64,000 nt of DNA, taken from positions 551,108-615,107 of the forward strand of contig JACJYP010000002.1 in assembly GCA_020636045.1 (NCBI GenBank), in the 5' to 3' direction. Below the pieces are notes generated by a model. It ran no database searches and was not told the DNA's origin. It saw only the letters and a list, made by a program, of their open reading frames with translations. Source of the DNA: Lewinellaceae bacterium. Its GTDB lineage: Bacteria; Bacteroidota; Bacteroidia; Chitinophagales; Saprospiraceae. The position numbers and the translations under genes are program-made. The stretch's first letter is position 1, and each line of letters starts with the position of its first letter. This document shows, piece by piece, positions 54,785 through 63,491 of this stretch.

Positions 54785-55399
54785 TCAAGGCTCGTAAGCA
54801 CGCAATATCTTGCGGTCACTGACGGATAGACGGCCCTGTTCGGCAAGCAGCCCTACTTTCCTGATAACGGTCTCTACCCGCAGGCCGGTCATATCGGCAA
54901 TATCCTGCCTCGTAACGGGTACGACGAAGTGGTTGTCCATGCTGTATCGCTCGCGTGAAAGTTTGGTTTTGAGAAGGTCGATCACAGCGAGAATGCGTTC
55001 TTCCGGATGCCCCAGATTTATAGTTTTCAGCACCTCGGCTTTGTAAAGGACACGCTGGCACATGAGTTGGGTGAAGTGGAGATGTACTTCGAAGTGTTCG
55101 CGCAATAGAGTGATGAAGTGTTTGCGTGGCAGGGCCAGCAATTGAATATCGGTGATCGCCCTTGCACCGGCAGGATAGGGGAATTCTCCGATCAAAGGCG
55201 GCTCGCCAAAACTGTCGCCTTCTGTAAAAATCCCCTGGATGAAGTCATGCTCCTCACCATGATTGATCATCTTGACCAATCCGCTTACGATCTGAAAATA
55301 GTAGAACGCTACCTGTCCTTCGCGAAATATGTCATCGTGATGGCGGTAGTTTTTATTAACGGCGCCATATTGGCAAAGCAAATCACATGGTATATTCAT
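54785..55399 (-). CDS. Crp/Fnr-family transcriptional regulator
   Basis: It has 204 residues. The cyclic-nucleotide-binding fold covers 20-115 (FREGQVAFYYFQIVSGLVK, GDSFGEPPL), and the C-terminal winged helix has TRQDIADMTGLRVETVIRKV near 165-184. No four-cysteine N-terminal iron-sulfur motif is present, so it is not a classical FNR; it may be DNR/NtcA-like. It lies immediately upstream of the nos cluster on the same strand. Confidence 0.94.
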   Translation of the reverse strand: MNIPCDLLCQYGAVNKNYRHHDDIFREGQVAFYYFQIVSGLVKMINHGEEHDFIQGIFTEGDSFGEPPLIGEFPYPAGARAITDIQLLALPRKHFITLLREHFEVHLHFTQLMCQRVLYKAEVLKTINLGHPEERILAVIDLLKTKLSRERYSMDNHFVVPVTRQDIADMTGLRVETVIRKVGLLAEQGRLSVSDRKILRAYEP

Positions 55400-55775
55400 G
55401 ATATCGCGATGAAGAATATGGCAAATGTAAAATAACGATCAGAGCAGCCATGCTACAGAATTGTTTTTCCTTCAAATCCCCTGAAATTATTGCACTGTAT
55501 ATTTTGCCGGGGTGAAGATAAAATAGATTGTTTTGTGTGGCCTGGGTGCAGATTCCCTGATTTGATGCCCCAAGTATTCCGGCATAATAAACGAGACATA
55601 TGTTTGTCTAATGATTTAGCAGGTCGCGTAGATAAAATATGGATGGTGCGTGGAAGATACAGTTTTTTGTTTTGATGAGGCGGGCGAAAATTGTTTGAGA
55701 ATAATCTTGCCATTTGAAACAATTGTTTTAAAATTGCGGATCAATTCGATCAATTCACAACCTAAAATCAGCATT
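55400..55775. other. Intergenic region between divergent Crp/Fnr and DUF1761 genes
   Basis: This AT-rich 376-bp spacer contains the promoter box 55422-55429 (minus), a perfect 12-bp palindrome AAACAATTGTTT (55717-55728), and a tandem GATCAATTC doublet near 55738-55755. No RNA gene or ORF with coding character was found. Confidence 0.55.
55422..55429 (-). promoter_or_regulatory. TACATTTG promoter element for the Crp/Fnr gene
   Basis: On the minus strand this is an exact TAnnTTTG, 22 bp upstream of the start codon at 55399. Confidence 0.4.
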
Positions 55776-56204
55776 ATGGAAAGGAAAACTAACTGGTTGG
55801 CCATTGTCGTATCCGTCGTTGTCTCCATGCTCGTCGGATTCTTATGGTACGGTCTGCTATTCAGCCAGCAATGGATGGAGGGAAACGGCATCACCCTTGA
55901 AGGAGAAAAACTGTTCAAAAACGGTGTGGAGATGCCCATGTCCAACACACCGATGATCTTCAACACCGTTGCCATGGTCTTTTATGCATTGGTGATGAAC
56001 TGGCTGCTCGGTCGCATGGGCGTCAACACCTGGATGGATGGCGCCAAAACAGGCGGCGCGATCGGTCTGATGATGGCTGCCGGAGTCTACACAGGCAACC
56101 TGTTCGCCAACAACCCGGCGAGCCTGAGCATGGTGGACGGTTTGTATTCGCTGGTCCTTTTTGTGATCATCGGGGCAATCGTGGGAGGCTGGCGGAAGGA
56201 ATAA
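55776..56204 (+). CDS. DUF1761 membrane protein
   Basis: It has 142 residues from ATG 55776. Four membrane helices (about 8-28, 58-78, 85-105, 115-138) with WYGLLFSQQWMEG near residue 24 and NNPASLSMVDGLYSLVLFV mark the DUF1761 family of unknown function. It stands alone on the plus strand, divergent from the Crp/Fnr gene. Confidence 0.85.
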   Translation: MERKTNWLAIVVSVVVSMLVGFLWYGLLFSQQWMEGNGITLEGEKLFKNGVEMPMSNTPMIFNTVAMVFYALVMNWLLGRMGVNTWMDGAKTGGAIGLMMAAGVYTGNLFANNPASLSMVDGLYSLVLFVIIGAIVGGWRKE

Positions 56205-56259
56205 ACGCTCTGAAAAATAACACATGCACCGTGTTGCCGCACCCCGGCAGCACGGTTTT

Positions 56260-56847
56260 TTATTTTTTGGACAAATTGTCCAGTTGCTGCACCGCTCCGG
56301 GAGCCATATTTTCCAGCGGCGCTTCACCCAGGCGGATTGGACCGATGCCGATACGGACCAGCCGCAATACCGGGAAGCCGACAGCGGCGCACATTCTGCG
56401 CAGCTGGCGATTTTTTCCTTCGTCGATCGCGATCTCCAGCCAACAGTCAGGTACTGTCTTCCGAAAACGGACGGGCGGGGTGCGCGGTGGCAGGGCGGGG
56501 GAGGGGTCAGGCATCGTTACGCTCGCGGGCCTTGTTCGATGTGATTTGCCCTTTATCCGTATCTCAACCCCCTTGCGCAGTTTGTCGAGATCTGACTCCT
56601 CAGGAATGCCCTCCACCTGCACCAGGTAGGTTTTGGTTGTATGGTTTTCAGGGTCTAATATTTTGGAAACCAGTGCTTTGTCGCTGGTTAGTAGCAGCAG
56701 CCCTTCGCTGTCGGCGTCGAGGCGCCCGACTGGATAGACATCTTTGGGAAAAGAGTATTCAAGATCGGAAAGGGTGGTTTGCCCGGCCTGTTCCGGGGTG
56801 AACTGGCTCAGCATTCCAAAGGGCTTGTAAATTGCGTAACTGGGCAT
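56260..56847 (-). CDS. Pseudouridine synthase, RluE/RsuA type
   Basis: It has 195 residues from ATG 56847 (MPSYAIYKPFGML); the frame runs on upstream through repeats but that is not coding. Motif II GRLDADSEGLLLLTSD holds the catalytic Asp near residue 43, and KTYLVQVEG and GKNRQLRRMCAAVGFPVLRL complete the family motifs. There is no S4 domain, as in RluE (23S rRNA psi2457). Confidence 0.92.
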   Translation of the reverse strand: MPSYAIYKPFGMLSQFTPEQAGQTTLSDLEYSFPKDVYPVGRLDADSEGLLLLTSDKALVSKILDPENHTTKTYLVQVEGIPEESDLDKLRKGVEIRIKGKSHRTRPASVTMPDPSPALPPRTPPVRFRKTVPDCWLEIAIDEGKNRQLRRMCAAVGFPVLRLVRIGIGPIRLGEAPLENMAPGAVQQLDNLSKK

Positions 56848-56854
56848 AGTGGTT

Positions 56855-56970
56855 CCAACCTCTGGTTGGAGAAGTGGTATCAATCTCTGGTTAGAAAAGT
56901 GATTCCAACCTCTGGTTGAAAAAGTGGTTCCAACCTCTGGTTGGAAAAAAGGAGCCAACCAGAGGTTGGC
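56855..56970. repeat. Palindromic repeat cluster, family P, locus 2
   Basis: Four copies of CCAACCTCTGGTTGG occur at 56855, 56880 (diverged), 56905 and 56930 with an exact 25-bp period, then an inverted copy GCCAACC-AGA-GGTTGGC at 56954-56970. The cluster starts 8 bp upstream of the pseudouridine synthase start and ends 5 bp before the stop codon of the next gene. Confidence 0.93.
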
Positions 56971-56974
56971 GTTA

Positions 56975-57322
56975 CTAAGACCTGTCTAACGGATGCTGCA
57001 GGTAAATGATCACCAGATTGAGCAGAAAAAAAGGTAGTTCGACGATCACTCCTTTCAGGTCATTGTGCCAAAGGTAAAAACAGATGATGAGCAGAATGCC
57101 CGCCGCCATCAGGAAGTTACCCCATAAGAAAGAGGCGGGCAGCAGGATCAACAGGGCACTGAGCATGGTAATGGCACCCATTGTATGCACGCCGGTTTTT
57201 CCGAATTGCCAGCGATCGAACATATCGATCATTTCCGGTTTTGCCGAAAACATAGCCCATCCTTGTTTGATCCCCATGTACACGGCAAAAATGATAAAAA
57301 CGGAATTCAGAATTTTAGCCAT
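56975..57322 (-). CDS. Small membrane protein, DoxX-like
   Basis: It has 115 residues with four predicted membrane helices (about 5-20, 46-64, 68-85, 92-108) and a short GIKQGWAMFSAKPEM loop. It resembles small DoxX-like proteins of unknown function. Its stop codon lies just outside the palindromic repeat cluster, so the repeat separates it from the downstream synthase gene. Confidence 0.75.
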   Translation of the reverse strand: MAKILNSVFIIFAVYMGIKQGWAMFSAKPEMIDMFDRWQFGKTGVHTMGAITMLSALLILLPASFLWGNFLMAAGILLIICFYLWHNDLKGVIVELPFFLLNLVIIYLQHPLDRS

Positions 57323-57671
57323 AGCCAGATCATTTGTTTGTTATTGGTGCGGAAAAATTACGCATTTTCACACGAACCGGATACGGCGCCGAACATAAAG
57401 TTGGTGGAGATCGGCTCATAAAAACCCCTTATAACATCGCAGCATGCTGTCATCTTTCCTGCAACGACACGTATCTGAAACCCCGTCTCCGCGACTGTCG
57501 GCAATTATTGGCAAAACTTCCCGATTGGTTTTGCCGGTAATATTTGAAGTGTAACTTGCTGGCGTTTTCGTGTCAAACCAGGGTTGCTGCCTGCTCCGGG
57601 AAGGATGAAGGCTCCGTTCTTCATCGCCAGTCGGGCAGGTCGTGCAACCATCCGTCAACACCCGGATCACC
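57323..57671. other. Intergenic region before the glycan operon
   Basis: It carries one weak hairpin (GGCAAAAC 57510-57517 with GTTTTGCC 57528-57535). No gene or clear promoter box was found; TAATATTTG at 57537-57545 is off consensus. Confidence 0.5.
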
Positions 57672-58409
57672 ATGCAGCGAAAATCCCTGAAACAATTTGT
57701 GCCGATCGGTTGGCGCAACTACTTCCGGTATCTCAAATACAGGGTCGGCAGCCGTGCCTTCGAAGGACCGCTGCTGCGGGTATTCTCCGAAATTTACCGC
57801 ACAAACCACTGGAAAGGAGAGGAAAGTATCTGCGGAATCACCTCCGGCATTGAGCAAACGAGCGACCTGCGCTCCCGACTACAACACTGGCTGGCGGCCC
57901 AGAACATCCGTTCGGTGCTCGATGCGCCCTGCGGGGATTTTGTATGGATGCGCGAAATGGACCTGCGCGACATTGCGTATACCGGCGTGGACATCGTGCC
58001 TGAAATGATCCTGCAAAACACCGAATGCTACGCCGGTCCCGGCATCGCTTTCCATGTGCTCGACATCACGAGCGATGCGATCCCGCGCGCGGATCTGATC
58101 CTTTGCCGGGATTGTCTCGTGCATCTTTCCTTCAGAAATATCAAAAAAACACTCGATCGTTTTCTGGAAAGCGGAAGCCGGTACCTCGCCTGCACGTCTT
58201 TCGTTCAAAACAGGTTCAATTACGACATCTGCGATGGCGACTGGCGTACGCTGAACATGCAAAAAGCGCCTTTTTTCTTTCCTGCTCCGCTGGCAGTGAT
58301 CCCCGACGACTGCGCGTTGGGCGACGGCGCCTTCGCCGACAAATCGCTCTGTATCTGGTCGCTGAATGACATCGGCAGGCGGTCCTCAAAAAATGCCGTG
58401 CACCCATGA
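57672..58409 (+). CDS. Class I SAM-dependent methyltransferase
   Basis: It has 245 residues from ATG 57672. Motif I is VLDAPCGDFVWM near residue 82, then YTGVDIVPEMI and a post-motif LILCRDCLVHL. It heads an operon: its stop overlaps the glycosyltransferase start (ATGA, 58406). Given the neighbours it probably methylates a sugar or lipid carrier, which is inference. Confidence 0.85.
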   Translation: MQRKSLKQFVPIGWRNYFRYLKYRVGSRAFEGPLLRVFSEIYRTNHWKGEESICGITSGIEQTSDLRSRLQHWLAAQNIRSVLDAPCGDFVWMREMDLRDIAYTGVDIVPEMILQNTECYAGPGIAFHVLDITSDAIPRADLILCRDCLVHLSFRNIKKTLDRFLESGSRYLACTSFVQNRFNYDICDGDWRTLNMQKAPFFFPAPLAVIPDDCALGDGAFADKSLCIWSLNDIGRRSSKNAVHP

Positions 58410-59506
58410 AGATCCTTTTTTACAACGATTACCGGTTCAGGCAGGGCGGTGCGGAAACATACTGGCGAGACACGGCAAGCGCCCTTACGGCAGCAGGGCT
58501 TGATGTGCGCCGCCTTTCGTTCGAGACCCGAATCGAAGACCGGCTTTCCGGCAGAGAAGTGCTAACAACTTTCCTTTCCGAAAAACACGCGCTGACGCTG
58601 CTGGATGAAACGATCCATACGTACTGCCCCGACATCATCCATCTGAACAACTATGTAAAGTATACCGCCGTGATCGGGGAAATCCTGCGCCGAAGGCCAA
58701 TCCCGGCGGTGACTACCGTGCATGACTATTACGCCGTGCCTTTCCCGGTCAGTTTCAAAAACCGGCTGAAGGCGCTGTTCAGACCATGCCTGAAGCATTG
58801 CTCGCATTATATCATTCCCTCACGGCACTACTACACGGAACTGAACAAGCGAAAAGTGACCGGAGTCAGGCACATTCCCCATTTTATCAGGTTAGAGAAA
58901 TGGCCGTATCACCGCGATTACGACGATCGCCGGGCTGAATTGCTTTTTGTAGGGCGGCTCGAGCGCATCAAAGGCGCCCACATCCTCTTATCGGCGGTAA
59001 AACTATTGTCGGACCGTTTCCCGGAACTCCGGCTGACCGTCGTAGGGGAGGGCCGCGAAGTGCCGCGTCTCCAAAAAACGATTGACGCAACAGGACTGAG
59101 CGAAAAAGTAAGGCTGATAGGCGCTGTGGAGCAGGACCGGGTGGCGGACTACTATCGCAAATCCTCGATCGTCGTGATGCCGTCCATCGCAGATGAGATC
59201 CTCGGCCTGGTCGGCCCGGAAGCAATGGCCAGCGGCATACCGGTGGTGGCAAGCGACGTGGCGGGGATACGTGAGTGGTGCATACACGGAAAAACGGGGC
59301 TGCTGACGGCCCCGGGCGATGCGGCTGCGCTTACCCGCACCTTGCAACACCTGCTCGAAAACCCGCCGTTGCGGCAACGGCTCAGGGAACAGGCCAGGAC
59401 TTTTGTCGAACAACGGTTTTCCGAGCAAAATACCATTGGGAACCTGATCGGATATTACCGTCAAATTTTACAACATGCTGAACGTGGACCTCTGGGGGAA
59501 GTATAA
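58406..59506 (+). CDS. Family 4 glycosyltransferase
   Basis: It has 366 residues. The GT-B N-domain begins with YNDYRFRQGGAETYWRDT. The C-domain has LLFVGRLERIKGAHILL and the donor site GPEAMASGIPVVASDVAG. It overlaps the methyltransferase by 4 bp and the PIG-L gene by 32 bp, so all three are tightly coupled. Confidence 0.94.
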   Translation: MKILFYNDYRFRQGGAETYWRDTASALTAAGLDVRRLSFETRIEDRLSGREVLTTFLSEKHALTLLDETIHTYCPDIIHLNNYVKYTAVIGEILRRRPIPAVTTVHDYYAVPFPVSFKNRLKALFRPCLKHCSHYIIPSRHYYTELNKRKVTGVRHIPHFIRLEKWPYHRDYDDRRAELLFVGRLERIKGAHILLSAVKLLSDRFPELRLTVVGEGREVPRLQKTIDATGLSEKVRLIGAVEQDRVADYYRKSSIVVMPSIADEILGLVGPEAMASGIPVVASDVAGIREWCIHGKTGLLTAPGDAAALTRTLQHLLENPPLRQRLREQARTFVEQRFSEQNTIGNLIGYYRQILQHAERGPLGEV

Positions 59507-60215
59507 ACGATTGCGCGAAACCGTTTACAAAAAGTACTCGAAAATGCACCATGCGGAGCATCTGCATGGTCCGAATGTGCTGGTGTTGTCGCCGCATCCC
59601 GACGACGACGTGTTTGCCTGTGGCGGCACGTTGATCCGGCACATTTCCCAGGGGCATACTGTAAAAGTCGTGTACCTGTGCAACGGCGGGAAGGGGATAA
59701 CCGGCAAGAGCGAAACGGAAGCGGCAAATATCAGAAAGCAAGAAGCCAAAGCCGCCGCGGCCTTGCTGGGTCTGCATGAAGAAAACCTGCATTTTCTGAA
59801 CATGCCCGACGACCGGCTATTCCGGCAAGAGGCACGGGCTGCAGCGCTGTTGAAACCCCTGATTGATCGCTTCAAACCCGATCTGGTCTATTTACCCGCT
59901 TTTACGGATAACCATTCCGATCACTTCAGTACCAACCGCATCCTGAAGGCAACCGCGCCGGCGAAGGCAATGATCGCGGCCTATGAGGTCTGGACGCCCC
60001 TGGTGCCCAACCTCGTGGTCGATATTTCTGCCGAAATGGATCGCAAAACCGAAGCCATCCGGGCGCATCGAAGCCAGTTGCATGAATTGAACTACCTCGA
60101 TGCGATCGTCAGCCTGAACAGGTACCGCGCCTGCCTGTACACAAAAAAGAAAATGGCGTATGCAGAAGCCTTCTGCTATGCTCCTGCGCCCGACTATTTC
60201 GCGCTATTCGATTAG
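59475..60215 (+). CDS. PIG-L family deacetylase
   Basis: It has 246 residues. The zinc site is SPHPDDDVFACGG with His41, Asp43 and Asp44; DNHSDHFSTNRI carries a further His. PIG-L proteins remove acetyl groups from N-acetylglucosaminyl lipids or conjugates. With an upstream glycosyltransferase and methyltransferase this looks like a small glycan-building operon; the product is not predictable. Confidence 0.92.
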   Translation: MLNVDLWGKYKRLRETVYKKYSKMHHAEHLHGPNVLVLSPHPDDDVFACGGTLIRHISQGHTVKVVYLCNGGKGITGKSETEAANIRKQEAKAAAALLGLHEENLHFLNMPDDRLFRQEARAAALLKPLIDRFKPDLVYLPAFTDNHSDHFSTNRILKATAPAKAMIAAYEVWTPLVPNLVVDISAEMDRKTEAIRAHRSQLHELNYLDAIVSLNRYRACLYTKKKMAYAEAFCYAPAPDYFALFD

Positions 60216-60250
60216 GGTATTGTTCAGACACACCCTGGCAGAAAAAGCAA

Positions 60251-60292
60251 GGGCGACCGAAAAGCCTGCTTTCCGATCGCCCGCCGGTTTTA
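60251..60292. terminator. Hairpin between convergent operons
   Basis: GGGCGACCGAAA (60251-60262) pairs with TTTCCGATCGCCC (60280-60292) with one mismatch and one bulge. On the minus strand TTGCTTTTTC follows, so it terminates the DUF4249 gene; it may also serve the plus strand. Confidence 0.75.
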
Positions 60293-60311
60293 TGGGTTCA
60301 TCTTTTCACTA

Positions 60312-61097
60312 TTACGGCACCACACCGTCTATACGGCTTGAACTGTAGGCGATGAAGTAGCCGAGTGCGCCGCCCTGCCAGTTGCCGATGGGGTTCCCCG
60401 GCGCCGTGTCGTCGTTGCCGGTAAGGATGGGCGCGAGGGTAAGGTAGTATTTGTACGCCGCTGCGTCGATACTTCTCAATTCGACATTGAGCCGGTCGCC
60501 CTGACTGTAAAAGTCGTTCAACGACCATTGTACGTCATTGCCGTCGAAATACTTGTCGTCAAAATATTGCAACTGATAATCGAGGGTATCGTTGGCGGTG
60601 ACGAGGATGCGGTAGTAGTTGTGTTCGCCCGCGCGGTCGTCGAAGCGGAGATAAACCTCCTGGTTGTCGTCTTCGCCGGGCAGTTCCACTTCTTTGTAGG
60701 TGATCTGCTTGATCGTTGTGACTTCTGGCAGCGTGCTTGATGCCGTAAAAGTCTCTCCATTGCGCGTCACCTGAAGGGTGTACGTTTTTCCGGCAACCGC
60801 GATCATCTGTACTTCGTACGTGCCGTTGCCCACCGGAATCAGGTCGGTCGATTCCCCGCTGTCGTCGCTCAGCCGCACCGATGCGTCGTCGAAATAGACT
60901 GTCGGGTCGTTGCTGAAATAGTCCTTGGTTTGGTAGACATGTACCTGGAACAGGTGGTCGCCTTCCCGGAGGTTGGCTTCAATGACCGTTTTGGGATCGG
61001 CGCTGTTCAGGTCGACGTCGATGATCTTCTCACAGGAAGTAAACAGGAGCCCGGCGATGGCGAAAATGCCGCACAGGCATATGGTTTTGGCAGACAT
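60312..61097 (-). CDS. DUF4249 lipoprotein, partner of TonB receptor
   Basis: It has 261 residues from ATG 61097. Lipobox FTSC (Cys22) is followed by EKIIDVDLN, the typical DUF4249 start, and an Ig-like beta-rich body (VIEANLREGDHLFQVHV, SSTLPEVTTIKQITYKE). In Bacteroidota these lipoproteins are encoded next to TonB receptors and are predicted to be surface-exposed. It lies 26 bp downstream of the receptor gene. Confidence 0.92.
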   Translation of the reverse strand: MSAKTICLCGIFAIAGLLFTSCEKIIDVDLNSADPKTVIEANLREGDHLFQVHVYQTKDYFSNDPTVYFDDASVRLSDDSGESTDLIPVGNGTYEVQMIAVAGKTYTLQVTRNGETFTASSTLPEVTTIKQITYKEVELPGEDDNQEVYLRFDDRAGEHNYYRILVTANDTLDYQLQYFDDKYFDGNDVQWSLNDFYSQGDRLNVELRSIDAAAYKYYLTLAPILTGNDDTAPGNPIGNWQGGALGYFIAYSSSRIDGVVP

Positions 61098-61123
61098 GAT
61101 GGTGTTTTTTTGTTGAGTGATCG

Positions 61124-63463
61124 TTAAAATTTGAAGTTCCAGGTCGCGGATGGTATCCAGCGGAACAGAGCGATTTGGGTGGCCTCGTTTTTCTGCGGAT
61201 CGTCTTCGTTCGCAGCAAAACTGATGGCGTATGTATTCTGACGGCCGTAGGCGTTGTACACCGAGAAATTCCAGCTGGATTCGTATCGGCTGGTTTTGCG
61301 CGCAATAAAAGTGGCGCCGAGGTCGAGGCGGTGGTAATTGGGAAAACGGTAACCGTTGCGCTCCGTGTAATACGGGATGCGCCGTCCCTCGAATTCGTAA
61401 CTGCCGGAGGGGAAAGTAGCGGCATCGCCGGTGTTGAATACCCAGGTTGCAGAAAACTTCCAGCGCCGGGAAATGTCGTACATGCCTACGATCGACAGGT
61501 CGTGGATGCGGTCCTGCCGCGCAGGGTACGGATCGCCGTCGTTCACCGCGTCGAATTCGCGCAGGGTGCGGCTGAGCGTGTAACTGACCCAGCCCGTCAG
61601 CCGGCCGCGGGTTTTGCGCAGCAGCAGTTCCATGCCGTAGGCTTCCCCTTTTCCGTACACCAGTTCCGACTCGATGGTCTTGTTGAAAAACAGGTCGGCG
61701 CCGTTGCGATAATCGATCAGGTTGTTCATGCGCTTGTAATACGCCTCCATGGAAAACTCGAGGGTGTTGTCGGCGAAATTCCTGAAATAGCCCACTGCAA
61801 CCTGGTCGCTGATCTGCGGATCGATGTTGTTGGTGCTCGGCATCCAGAGGTCCGTCGGCGTGCCGGTCGTCGAATTCGACAACAGGTGCATGTACTGGTA
61901 ATTGCGGTTGAGCGAAGCCTTGACGGCGCTCACATCGTTCAGCTGGTAGCGCAGGGAGAGGCGCGGCTCCCAGCCGCCGTAGGTTTTGATGTTTTCCCAT
62001 TCGCCGTATTCTTCTTCACCCGTCACATTACCATCCTGATCGAAATCGTAGGCGGTGCCGGGCCCGAGGTAATTGAAGCGGGAATAGCGAATGCCGATCT
62101 CGGCGCTCAATCGCGGGCTGATCGTCCAGCTGTCCTGCAGATAGGCACTGGATTCGAGCGCATAACGGTCTTCCAGTACCATCGAATTGAAACTGCTGCC
62201 CTCGCCCGTTTTGATCTCGCCCGGTGCAAAGCGGTGGTAAATGGCATTGGCGCCGAACTTGACCGTATGGGATTCACTCAGAAACCATCCGAAATCCTGC
62301 TTGAAATTGAGGTCGCGGATACCGGAATTGATCGCCAGTGATGAACTCGAATCGGTCTCCAGCCTGATCTTGTAATTGTAGTTGCTGAAGATCGCGGAGG
62401 TATTGGAGAACAATTTTTCGCTGAACAGGTGGTTCCAGCGCAGGGTGGCCGTAGCGTTGCCCCAGTCGAATCCGAACAGGTCGCGCATCCCGAAATTGTC
62501 GCGCCCGAAATATCCCGACAGGAAGATGCGGTCGCGTTCGCCGAGGCGGTAATTGGATTTCATGTTGAGGTCGTAGAAGTAAAGGCTGCTTTTGCGCACG
62601 CTTTCCTCCTTCGAGAGTTTCAGGAACATATCGGCATAGGTGCGGCGCCCCGAGACCACGAATGAGCCTTTATCCTTGACGATCGGCCCCTCTACCGTCA
62701 GTTTCGAGGCGATCAGCCCGATACCGCCCGATACGCCGAACTTTTGGTTGTTCCCCTCTTTCATGCGGACGTCGAGCACCGAAGATGCCCGGCCGCCGTA
62801 TTCCGCAGGCATGTTGCCCTTGTACAGGGTCACGTCCTTGATGGCGTCGGAGTTGAACACCGAGAAAAATCCCAGCAGGTGGGAAGCGTTGTACACCGGC
62901 GCCTCGTCCAGCAGGATGAGGTTTTGATCGGAGGCGCCGCCGCGCACGAAGAAGCCGGTGTTCCCTTCGCCGGCAGATTGCACGCCCGGCATCAGTTGCA
63001 GGGTTTTCAGGATGTCCGGTTCGCCGAAGATCACCGGAACGGACCTGATCTCTGCGGGCGACAGCCGGGCCACCCCCATTTCGTTGTTCGAGATGTTCCG
63101 GTCGTCGCGGATGGCCTTGATCTCTACTTCGGCCAGTTGCGCGGCGCTTGCCTGCATATGTATGTGCAGGGTCTGATCACTTTTCGTCAGGTCGACCGGT
63201 TTTTCCAGGGGCGTGTACCCAAGGTAATTGAACCGGAGCGTGTACTGGCCGGGCGGCAACGACAGGGCGTAAAATCCATAGGCATTGGAGGTGATCCCGG
63301 TGCCGGGCAGTTCCCTGACCGTGATGGTTGCGCCGATCAGGTCCTCGCCGTTGGCGGCGTCCTTCACGTTTCCGCTGACCGTGTTTTTTTGAGCATGCAG
63401 CCACCACGGCAATCCGAGCAAAAAGATCCACAGCAGCTGCTTTGGGCAGTTGTTCATTTTCAT
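61124..63463 (-). CDS. TonB-dependent outer-membrane receptor (CarboxypepD-reg type)
   Basis: It has 779 residues from ATG 63463 (MKMNNCPKQL). Signal peptide to about 25 (HAQKN), a carboxypeptidase-regulatory-like domain (about 27-110, GNVKDAANGEDLIGATITVR), a plug with VFIRGGASDQN-type motif (FFVRGGASDQNLILLDEAP) and a 22-strand barrel ending WNFKF. The substrate is unknown. It pairs with the DUF4249 lipoprotein and ends just upstream of it. Confidence 0.96.
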   Translation of the reverse strand: MKMNNCPKQLLWIFLLGLPWWLHAQKNTVSGNVKDAANGEDLIGATITVRELPGTGITSNAYGFYALSLPPGQYTLRFNYLGYTPLEKPVDLTKSDQTLHIHMQASAAQLAEVEIKAIRDDRNISNNEMGVARLSPAEIRSVPVIFGEPDILKTLQLMPGVQSAGEGNTGFFVRGGASDQNLILLDEAPVYNASHLLGFFSVFNSDAIKDVTLYKGNMPAEYGGRASSVLDVRMKEGNNQKFGVSGGIGLIASKLTVEGPIVKDKGSFVVSGRRTYADMFLKLSKEESVRKSSLYFYDLNMKSNYRLGERDRIFLSGYFGRDNFGMRDLFGFDWGNATATLRWNHLFSEKLFSNTSAIFSNYNYKIRLETDSSSSLAINSGIRDLNFKQDFGWFLSESHTVKFGANAIYHRFAPGEIKTGEGSSFNSMVLEDRYALESSAYLQDSWTISPRLSAEIGIRYSRFNYLGPGTAYDFDQDGNVTGEEEYGEWENIKTYGGWEPRLSLRYQLNDVSAVKASLNRNYQYMHLLSNSTTGTPTDLWMPSTNNIDPQISDQVAVGYFRNFADNTLEFSMEAYYKRMNNLIDYRNGADLFFNKTIESELVYGKGEAYGMELLLRKTRGRLTGWVSYTLSRTLREFDAVNDGDPYPARQDRIHDLSIVGMYDISRRWKFSATWVFNTGDAATFPSGSYEFEGRRIPYYTERNGYRFPNYHRLDLGATFIARKTSRYESSWNFSVYNAYGRQNTYAISFAANEDDPQKNEATQIALFRWIPSATWNFKF

Positions 63464-63491
63464 CGCTTTATTTTGTTTAAGAAATTGGTTG

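Noticed and set aside
56848..56958. N-terminal extension of the pseudouridine synthase through the repeats
   Set aside because: The extension is repeat sequence with a non-triplet 25-bp period; family members start at MPSYAIYKPFG.
61098..62000. N-terminal extension of the DUF4249 protein into the TonB receptor gene
   Set aside because: It is another frame of the receptor gene; the lipoprotein signal starts at 61097.
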